The position numbers and the translations under genes were made by a program. This document shows, in pieces, positions 7,901 to 13,974 of a stretch of 64,000 nt of DNA. Each line of letters opens with the position of its first letter. Positions within the stretch are counted from its first letter, which is position 1. This DNA is from Thiorhodovibrio litoralis. Its GTDB lineage: Bacteria; Pseudomonadota; Gammaproteobacteria; Chromatiales; Chromatiaceae. Under the pieces are notes generated by a model. The model saw only the letters and a list, made by a program, of their open reading frames with translations, made no database searches and was not told the DNA's origin. The stretch is taken from NCBI RefSeq assembly GCF_033954455.1, contig NZ_CP121473.1:5402624-5466623 (forward strand). The letters run 5' to 3'.

Positions 7901-9631
7901 CTCAGCCGCCACCCCCGCGCGCGCCAATTGCTCGATGACCGTATCCCAAACGCGCACATCCGCCGCCAGACCGCTCTTTAACATTAGCCGCGAGCCGGGC
8001 ACGGCGATGAGAATACGCGCCCAGCGCGCCAGAATCCCTGGCCCAAGTTTGGCAAGATTGTTAAAGGAAACAAAGGTCAGCGAAGACCGCTCGGTGCTCG
8101 GCGGCTGGCACGCCTGCAGATTCCGCACCGGCTCTGGTGGGCGATAGCACAGAAACCCGTCTGGCAACCGCAGCAGCCGCTCACTGTGAAAGGCATCGGC
8201 CTCCGGCGGGTCGGTCACCGCATCCACCAACCGATAATCCATCGCTGTCAGCCCGGTGGTGTTAGGATAGCCGAGCCAGGTCACTTGGACCGGCGCCGCC
8301 CGCTCGGCAAACACCGGCAGCCGGTTCTTGCCGCTGTGACCCGCCAAATCCACCAGTACATCAATTCGGTCGGCAGCAATCCGCGCCGCAAGCGCGTGGT
8401 CATCCAACGCCGCGCACGGCACCCAGTGCGCGACCCGCGCCCGGCACCAATGCGTCATCGCATCCGTGCGCTCGCCATTGGCATAGGCAAACAACTCCAC
8501 TGCCTCGCGGCCATGGTGCTCCAGCCAAGCGCTGAGAAAGAAGGCCACCGAATGGATGGCAAAGTCCGCCGACACCAAGCCCACGCGCAACCGCCGCCGC
8601 GCCTCCTCGCCCGGCGCCGCCCGCCACACCGGCGCCTGCGCCGGCTGGGCGTAGGCGCGGTGCGCCGCGAACACGGTCTCGCGCGCGACATCGTCGCGAT
8701 AATTAAACCCAAACAACCGGTTAGAGTCAGTGTAAAACGCCACCGGATTCAGGCGCCGCGCCTGTTCATGCGCGGCTTCGGCCTCATCCAGGCGCCCGAG
8801 CAACTGCAGCGTGTTACCCAGATTGTTATGCGCCATGGCCAAGCTTGCATCCAGGGCCAACGCGCGGCGAAAGGCCGCCTCCGCCGCGCGCAGTTGCCCC
8901 AGCCGATGCAAGGCATTGCCCCGGTTGTAGTGCGCCTCCACGAGATTCGGATCAAGCGCCAACGCGGCATCGTAAGCCTGCACCGCCTCGCGCGAGCGAC
9001 TTTGATGAAAGAGCAAACTGCCACGATTGCAATGCGCCCGCGCTGAGCGCGGATCCAGGCGCAAGGCCGTCTCGCACGCCTGCAGCGCCTCGTCAAAACG
9101 CCCCAACGCCCGCAAGGCCAATCCGCGGTCGATATGGGCCGCGACATACCCCGGGCGCCGCGCGATGGCCTGTTCGAACGCCGCCAATGCCGCCTGCGGC
9201 GCGTCTTGCGATAGCAGCAGATTGCCCAAATTGCGCTGCGCCTCGGGGTAGCCCGGCACCAGCGCCAACGCCCGGCGGTAATACTGCTCGGCCTGCGCCG
9301 GGTCGCCCAAGTCCGCATGCGCCCGTCCCAGGCTGTTCAAGACCGAGGCATCCTTGGGCGCCAGCGCCAGCGCGCGGCGCAGCGCCGCCACGCCTGCCTG
9401 CGTCTCGCCCAAGCGCACCTCAATGGTGCCCAGCACCTTCCAGGCAAAGGCGTCCTGTTCATTCGCCGCCACCAGCGCCTGCGCCGCCGCCCGTCCAGCC
9501 ACATCCTCACCGCGATCAAAGAGCGCCGTCAGCCGCTGGTGCGCGCCCGCCAGCGCCGCCGACGCGGCTCGGGTTCCCGCCGCGCGCGGCCGTGCCATCG
9601 CTTGTGTCTTCTTGCGCTTGCTCTTGCTCAC
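4997..9631 (-). CDS. Multi-enzyme protein: TPR + SPINDLY/O-GlcNAc-transferase-like + FkbM methyltransferase + sulfotransferase
   Basis: A 1544-residue protein with at least three catalytic modules. Residues about 30-300 are TPRs. Residues about 335-710 match the bacterial SPINDLY/O-GlcNAc-transferase catalytic region (GT41): VGLVSADFAIHSVAFFL holds the conserved His, followed by VLVDLAGHSGKNRLPVF, VQVTWLGYPNTTGL, FVSFNNLAKLGP and DTFPYNGTTTTVEALWMGVP. Residues about 770-1010 are an FkbM methyltransferase (GVLDIGANHGLYALSLAKR, then VDVLKLDAEGEEIRIL). A linker of ~200 residues has no assignment. Residues about 1290-1520 look like a sulfotransferase P-loop domain (FCAGMQRSGSTWSYN). The modules would add a sugar, a methyl group and perhaps sulfate to one acceptor; held in a single TPR-bearing chain, the acceptor is probably a protein. 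It starts 24 bases after the sapC-like stop. Confidence 0.85.
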   Translation of the reverse strand: MSKSKRKKTQAMARPRAAGTRAASAALAGAHQRLTALFDRGEDVAGRAAAQALVAANEQDAFAWKVLGTIEVRLGETQAGVAALRRALALAPKDASVLNSLGRAHADLGDPAQAEQYYRRALALVPGYPEAQRNLGNLLLSQDAPQAALAAFEQAIARRPGYVAAHIDRGLALRALGRFDEALQACETALRLDPRSARAHCNRGSLLFHQSRSREAVQAYDAALALDPNLVEAHYNRGNALHRLGQLRAAEAAFRRALALDASLAMAHNNLGNTLQLLGRLDEAEAAHEQARRLNPVAFYTDSNRLFGFNYRDDVARETVFAAHRAYAQPAQAPVWRAAPGEEARRRLRVGLVSADFAIHSVAFFLSAWLEHHGREAVELFAYANGERTDAMTHWCRARVAHWVPCAALDDHALAARIAADRIDVLVDLAGHSGKNRLPVFAERAAPVQVTWLGYPNTTGLTAMDYRLVDAVTDPPEADAFHSERLLRLPDGFLCYRPPEPVRNLQACQPPSTERSSLTFVSFNNLAKLGPGILARWARILIAVPGSRLMLKSGLAADVRVWDTVIEQLARAGVAAERIEGLPRTPRQADHFPWYHQADIALDTFPYNGTTTTVEALWMGVPVVTECGDRHAARVGASILTRLELPELIAQDADDYVRIVVELAQDPERLRRYRATLRPRLEASALRDEVGFTRTFEWALREMWRIHCAGEAPRVFEVPSQRDPNQPTPTQAAERALAEGALERLAPTPPMPDAMPSQSPMPSPDTHWTLTIADEVKVCVPPDVRRMTAYVLLEQEDWFEAELPFLRELVQPGMGVLDIGANHGLYALSLAKRLRGQGRVIACEPASAPADMLKRSIAANGFGDVLTLLRVGLSDHQGEATLTIGANSELNTLNAEAGAAPGQTETVRLTTLDALLDSANWPAGFQVDVLKLDAEGEEIRILQGGAYFFAEQNPLVLFEWKHGNAPNTGLLEAFAALGYDRYRLVPGLQALAPVLPDEELDGYQLNLFACKPSRAAQLQASGWLLTSAEVNAEAPAPVRRWAEALQGLPFVASIKADGATLPAWQRLDRAGDVHWAQYEAALDACLSAADAGQSLSARWAWLRHSRARLEQLAEAGDAHLATILLRIRVLSACGERAAAAKLNGKLIKVFDQQRLQVKLDRPFLPPSARFDDCEPRAMGKECAMAAWLRAAMHESRERLRAHSSYFQCNTGLFRQLGANPNRSFEMDRRIALQAWLTGAPMRLDSTHPLRAGPVGPAHRNRAWWQRVGKEVRDVCGPRRIGRPVASDGYRWVFCAGMQRSGSTWSYNVTRHLMAQAKGAAAVTAGYCGEGRRVDARLNEQAAVAGYHVLKFHGATSGAIDLAGQGAAKVIVTYRPPMNAVASMVDFFGAKLEHAVGQIIRSIDDMRRWRATGHALFIAFDDLMLRDVASIRRIARFLDVKAADEVIERIARETSFSATQQRAEALDSKGAVLIKAGDSHYDPESLLHVGHAPLGQDRDWRRQLTAEQQAYALKALDRWIDAGGGWRPDAFCDEEVGPVSYQGRE

Positions 9632-9655
9632 TGCTCCACCCCGTCCGCGCGCGGA

Positions 9656-10405
9656 TTAGTCGTCAAACACCAGCATCCCGGCGTTGGGGTCTTCCAGGAC
9701 AAACGGCTCTCGTTCCCGCGCGCGCCCCTGCTGCTCGCCCAGGCGCGTCCCGAGCTTGGTCAGGTTCTCCATACGGCGCAAACACGGCGCCGAGATCAGT
9801 TGCGCATAGGCCAGCGCCAAGCCGCCCTGCTCGCGCAGGCGCAAAAACGCCTGATCCGTCAACCCATCCAGGCGCTGCGCACTGACCCGCAACAACCCCT
9901 CCCCCAGCTCTGGCCAGGGTTCCAGCACACCGCTGGCATCCAGTGCATCCAGCACCGGCCGATCGCGCACCGGCAATGGCAGTCGCGTCTTCATCAGTTG
10001 CACCAGTCGCTCCAGCTCGGGCGCGAAAGCGCCCTCGGGGGTAAACAGCGGCTCACCCTCGCTCGCTGACAACCAATCGGAGGTTTCATCCACCACCACC
10101 ACCGCCTCCGCCCCGTTCATCTGCAACGAGAAAGGATGACAGCGCACCACCGTTGGCACATAACCGCCCAACCAACCGCCTTTCGGCCCGACATGCACAT
10201 TCTCCCCGGCGCGGCGCCCGAGAATGGCCACCAGGCGCAACGTCCCCTGCGCATCGCGACTCAAGGCCAAGGGCAGGTCAACCGCCGCGCGCGCCGCCTC
10301 CGCGACCGCAAGCGGCGCCAAGGGTTGTTCAGCCAGGAAAAACAGCGGTCCCAGCCGCCGACGCAAATGCCCATGGCGCGCCTTCGTCAGTGCAACCTGA
10401 TTCAT
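9656..10405 (-). CDS. sapC: SapC-family protein
   Basis: A 249-residue SapC-family protein (PF07277 type). The family is named for sapC in the Campylobacter fetus S-layer locus, where it lies beside type I secretion genes; its biochemical role is not established. Family-like features are the N-terminal HGHLRRRLGPLFF, the GGWLGGYVPTVVRCHPFSL segment near residue 80, the acidic VVVDETSDWL, and the C-terminal LALAYAQLISAPCLRRM. No signal peptide or membrane span is visible, so it is probably cytoplasmic. Its ATG overlaps the TGA of the upstream TPR-sulfotransferase (ATGA), which indicates translational coupling, and the multi-enzyme gene follows after 24 bases. A second SapC lies at 42516-43310, next to the type I exporter. 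Confidence 0.85.
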   Translation of the reverse strand: MNQVALTKARHGHLRRRLGPLFFLAEQPLAPLAVAEAARAAVDLPLALSRDAQGTLRLVAILGRRAGENVHVGPKGGWLGGYVPTVVRCHPFSLQMNGAEAVVVVDETSDWLSASEGEPLFTPEGAFAPELERLVQLMKTRLPLPVRDRPVLDALDASGVLEPWPELGEGLLRVSAQRLDGLTDQAFLRLREQGGLALAYAQLISAPCLRRMENLTKLGTRLGEQQGRAREREPFVLEDPNAGMLVFDD

Positions 10406-12633
10406 TTCACCTCCAAGATCTCCAGCAAGGGCGCGAGCGATGCCTCATAGCGCCGCCATTTCGCGGTGCTGCTCTGGTACATGGGCTGGCGCACCTGGCT
10501 GACGCTGGCCGTGCGCACCGCCCGCTTGGTTTCGTGAAAGGACGCCACCTGCGCATCCCAGCCCACTCCGACAAACTCCAGCAGCCTTCGGCTCCAGATC
10601 TCCTGGTCGGCGACCAGATCCTCGTAGCGAAACTCAAAGATCCTCAGCGGCAAGACCGCGCGCCAATGGCGCATGATCCGCTGATAGTCATTGATCTGAC
10701 GCCCGATCTTGACCAGATCGAAGGCATAGCCCATGCCGGCGTGCTTGGCCTTGAAATTCTGCTGATAGTTCGACAACGCGGTGTCGCGCGGATCGCGTTG
10801 CACATGGATGATCTTCGCACCGGGAAAGATCAAGGCAATCAGCCCCAGATGCATGAAGTTATGCGGCATCTTATCGACCACATACGGATGCTCACTGTCA
10901 TGCTGCTTCAAACCCTTGAGGTAGAAGCGCACCGCCTCCTCGCGCAGATCCGGCGTGAAATCGCCCAGACACGTCGGATAGGGGCGCCCCTTCTTGATCA
11001 CCGCCGGCAGCAACTGGGCCAGCCGCGGCATCAAGTCCAGCTCGCCGGCGCCAAAAATCGCCGGATGGGAACTGAGGATTTGCTCCGTCAGCGTGGTGCC
11101 CGAGCGCGGCATCCCCACCACGAACACGGGCGTGCGATCACTGGCGCGGATCGGCGCCTGGCGGGCAAAAAACGCCGGGCTGTAGGCCTCGATCAATCCA
11201 TCCACGCGCCGGCTAAAGGCAGCGGGATCATAATTCAACACCTTGTCGCTCAGCCGGTTGGCCAGGTGCAGGTAGTGAAACGCCCGCGCGTAGTCACCCG
11301 CCTTATCCAGCACCTCATGCAGCGCAAAGGCCATGGTCACCCGCGCGTCATCGGGTAGCAGGGAGTTATCGGCCACCCGCTCCATGGCCTCGATTGCCTT
11401 AGGGTCTTGCGGCATCTGCCGCGCATTGACCATCTGCGCGAAGGCCAGCGGATTGTGGCGCGCCGCCTCCTCAAACAGCGCGCCGGCCTCCTTGAGCTGC
11501 CCGGTCCACAGCAGCACCTGCCCCAGCTGGGTTTTCAAGCCGCCATCGCCGGGGTAGATCTCCAGCAGTTCGCGCAGCAGCGTCTCGGCGTCCTGGTACT
11601 GCCCCCGCTCGGCCAACAGCGCGGCGCGCGCCATGCGCAGGCGCACATGGTCGCCATGGGTCGCGCTGGCCTGCTCCAGCACCTCGGCGGCCTGCTCGTG
11701 GCGGCCCAGCTCGCTCAGGGCATGGACCTTGAAGCCGATCAGCACTTCCGGCTCCGGCGCCTCCAGGCGCTCGAGTTGCGCGATCACCCGTAGCACCAAC
11801 AGATGATGATCGCGCGCGCGCAGCAAGTGCAGCAGCTCGCGGCGCAATAGCAGTTGCTCGCGCCACTGTTGCTCGGCGGCGCTGGGCGTGGCGCCAGGCG
11901 CGGCCAGTGTGGCCGGCTTGGGCGACTCTTCCGGCGGTAACAACGCATCGCGCAGCACGCTCACCGCCTCACCCGGGCGCTTATCCTGCGTCAGCGCGCG
12001 CGCCAGGCGCAGGCGCAAGCCGACATCCTCGGGCTGGTCATCGAGCGCGCGTTGCAACTCCGCGGCCAGCTCGGCGGTGCGCTCCAGTGCCATCAACACT
12101 CGCGCACGCCCTTGCTGCGCCTCGGGCAGCGCGGCCTTCAGCGTCAAGGCCAGATCATAGTGCTCCAGCGCTTCCTCCAACTGCTGCAAGCGCACCAGCA
12201 GCCCAGCGAGGTTGTTGTGCCATTCCGCGCGCTCGGGCTCACGCCGCACCGCCTCGCGATAATGGGCTGCCGCCTCCTCCAGGGCGCCGGCCACCAGTTC
12301 CACGGCGCCCAGGCGGCCGTATTCCACCGCGGTGGCCTCGGGCAGCGCGATGGCCGCGCGCAACCACTGCTCGGCCTGCACCCGCTCGCCGCTCACCAGC
12401 GCAGCCAAGGCGGCATCCGAAAGCCACAGCGCATCGTCGCTCGCCGGCGCGGGCACCGCGGCTAAATCCGCTGCCGCCGCGGTCGGTTGCAGCCGCCAAC
12501 GCGCCAGTGCCAGCACCGTCGCCTCCGCCGGCGAGAGGGCCTCGCGTCCCGCCAACGCCTCCACCACGCGCGCATCCTCAAGCTGGCGCTGCCAGGCGCG
12601 CAGCTCCTCCAGAGCCGGTTTCGTCGGGGTCAT
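10402..12633 (-). CDS. TPR-repeat sulfotransferase
   Basis: A 743-residue protein with TPR-type helical repeats from about residue 90 to 430 and a C-terminal sulfotransferase domain. The PAPS-binding loop is VFVVGMPRSGTTLTEQIL near residue 505; the second phosphate site is VQRDPRDTALSNYQQNF, and FEFRYEDLVAD follows. These are better conserved than in the 1384-3177 paralogue. The start at 12633 is chosen because that ATG overlaps the TGA of the upstream gene (ATGA); an in-frame extension to 12717 has no such support. The stop in turn overlaps the SapC start the same way. It is thus translationally locked between the unknown 415-residue protein and SapC. Likely role: sulfation of a protein- or glycan-bound acceptor using PAPS in the cytoplasm. 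Confidence 0.85.
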   Translation of the reverse strand: MTPTKPALEELRAWQRQLEDARVVEALAGREALSPAEATVLALARWRLQPTAAAADLAAVPAPASDDALWLSDAALAALVSGERVQAEQWLRAAIALPEATAVEYGRLGAVELVAGALEEAAAHYREAVRREPERAEWHNNLAGLLVRLQQLEEALEHYDLALTLKAALPEAQQGRARVLMALERTAELAAELQRALDDQPEDVGLRLRLARALTQDKRPGEAVSVLRDALLPPEESPKPATLAAPGATPSAAEQQWREQLLLRRELLHLLRARDHHLLVLRVIAQLERLEAPEPEVLIGFKVHALSELGRHEQAAEVLEQASATHGDHVRLRMARAALLAERGQYQDAETLLRELLEIYPGDGGLKTQLGQVLLWTGQLKEAGALFEEAARHNPLAFAQMVNARQMPQDPKAIEAMERVADNSLLPDDARVTMAFALHEVLDKAGDYARAFHYLHLANRLSDKVLNYDPAAFSRRVDGLIEAYSPAFFARQAPIRASDRTPVFVVGMPRSGTTLTEQILSSHPAIFGAGELDLMPRLAQLLPAVIKKGRPYPTCLGDFTPDLREEAVRFYLKGLKQHDSEHPYVVDKMPHNFMHLGLIALIFPGAKIIHVQRDPRDTALSNYQQNFKAKHAGMGYAFDLVKIGRQINDYQRIMRHWRAVLPLRIFEFRYEDLVADQEIWSRRLLEFVGVGWDAQVASFHETKRAVRTASVSQVRQPMYQSSTAKWRRYEASLAPLLEILEVK

Positions 12634-13877
12634 GGCGCCGCCTCCGCGCTCCCCGGCGCCTCCCGCGTTGCCAGGGGCGCGCGGTAGGCGTCCAACTGCG
12701 CCAGCGCCCGTGCGCACAGCGCATCACAGCCGTCCTTGAGCGCGCCGGCCGGCAGCGCCGCCGCTTCACCCTGGCGCGCCGCCCACCAGGCGGTGTTCTC
12801 CGCCAAGAGTTGCTCCTCGCTCGCGCGCACCCAGCGCTGTTGCTCAGCGCTGCCCAGGCCGGGCGCCAGTTGCCCAAGCAACAGGCCCAGCACCCGCCGC
12901 AACGCCAAGGGCGCCCCGGGCGGGGGAATCAGTAACTTGCTCAAACGCACCTCCTCGTTCGCCACCGCCACCTGCGGCAGATACGGGCGCAGCGCCTGCA
13001 GCGGCGGCGGCAGGTGCGCCAGCACCCCCGCCCGCATCCGCGCCACCCGCAGCGGGCGTCCATCGGGCAGCCGCAGTGTCAGCGGCACCGAGCCCAGCCA
13101 CGGCCAGCTCAGGTCGAGTACGCCATCGCGCAGCCAAGCGTCGAGCGCGTCGAGCTGCGCCAGGCGCACCCGCAGCGGTTGCTGCCCCCCGCCCCGGGCG
13201 AATAAGCGCACGGAGGGCGGCACCGCGCGCGGATTGATCACCAAGGGCTCGCCCTCGGCGTCCGCCACCAAGGTATCGAGCAAGGGCGCCAGGTGCCAGG
13301 ACGGCTCGCCCGTGCCGTCCTGGTCCACCCGTGGCGCCACCGCCACCAGCCGCCGGCCGAGCAAACTGGCACAGCACAGGGCCGACGCCTGGGCGGGCCG
13401 CAACAGCTCCGGGTCCTGTTGCCAGGGCGCGTCCGGCGCGGCCATGGCGGCCAGCGCTTGGCGCAGCGGGCTGCGCTCCGGCAGTGCCAGCACGGGGTGC
13501 GTGGCGCGCCAGCGCGCCGACGCCTCCAGGGCATTGAGCAACGCGAGCTGCGCGTCCAGCAGCCGCTGCTGCGCGGCGGTGGTCTCCTCCGGTATTTGGC
13601 CGGGCTGCAATTGGTCATTCTCCAGCACCACCGCGCCCGGCTGGTAGCGTGGCAGCGCCTCCAGCGGCCAGCGCAGGTAGCTGCGTTTATCCCCATGCGC
13701 GGCCAGACTGTAGGCCGTCAACCCTTGTTCGCTCGCGCGCCATTGCAGATCCGCACTCATCCAAGTGCCGGCTGCCTCGAGTGCCGCCAGCAACGCCTCC
13801 AGCGCCGAGCGAACGGCGTCGCTGGCATGAATCCGACCGGCCGTCGGCGGCGCGGCTCGCGCAGTATCAGCGCCCAT
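12630..13877 (-). CDS. Unrecognised 415-residue protein of the SapC / sulfotransferase operon
   Basis: I do not recognise a family. The protein has 415 residues, is rich in Ala, Leu and Gln, and has no signal peptide or clear membrane span. The middle (about 195-280) contains HLAPLLDTLVADAEGEPLV and ARGGGQQPLRVRLAQLDAL, which hint at mixed alpha/beta structure. Loosely, the 'EGEPLVINPRA' stretch recalls the acidic 'EGEPLF' segment of SapC, but that is too weak to assign it. The ATG at 13877 has GAGAGA upstream. The start lies only 18 bp after the terminator hairpin of the surface-protein gene, so no separate promoter fits between. The stop overlaps the next start (ATGA). Context suggests a part in secretion or modification of that surface protein. 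Confidence 0.75.
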   Translation of the reverse strand: MGADTARAAPPTAGRIHASDAVRSALEALLAALEAAGTWMSADLQWRASEQGLTAYSLAAHGDKRSYLRWPLEALPRYQPGAVVLENDQLQPGQIPEETTAAQQRLLDAQLALLNALEASARWRATHPVLALPERSPLRQALAAMAAPDAPWQQDPELLRPAQASALCCASLLGRRLVAVAPRVDQDGTGEPSWHLAPLLDTLVADAEGEPLVINPRAVPPSVRLFARGGGQQPLRVRLAQLDALDAWLRDGVLDLSWPWLGSVPLTLRLPDGRPLRVARMRAGVLAHLPPPLQALRPYLPQVAVANEEVRLSKLLIPPPGAPLALRRVLGLLLGQLAPGLGSAEQQRWVRASEEQLLAENTAWWAARQGEAAALPAGALKDGCDALCARALAQLDAYRAPLATREAPGSAEAAP

Positions 13878-13895
13878 ACCATCTCTCTCATCGGT

Positions 13896-13963
13896 AAAAA
13901 AAACCCCGCTGGTGGTCGCAGCGGGGTCGGTAAAGATGGGGAGCCCACCCGGTTGGGTGGGCT
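13896..13963 (-). terminator. Two hairpins ending the surface-protein gene, the second with a T tract
   Basis: Reading the minus strand, the first hairpin (13942-13963) pairs AGCCCACCC with GGGTGGGCT around a 4-base loop. The second (13903-13927) pairs ACCCCGCTG with CAGCGGGGT around 7 bases and is followed by eight T residues, a classical intrinsic terminator. It stands 47 bp or more past the stop of the 945-residue protein and 18 bp before the next gene, so it probably attenuates rather than fully ends the operon. Confidence 0.85.
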
Positions 13964-13974
13964 GTGCCCAAGGG

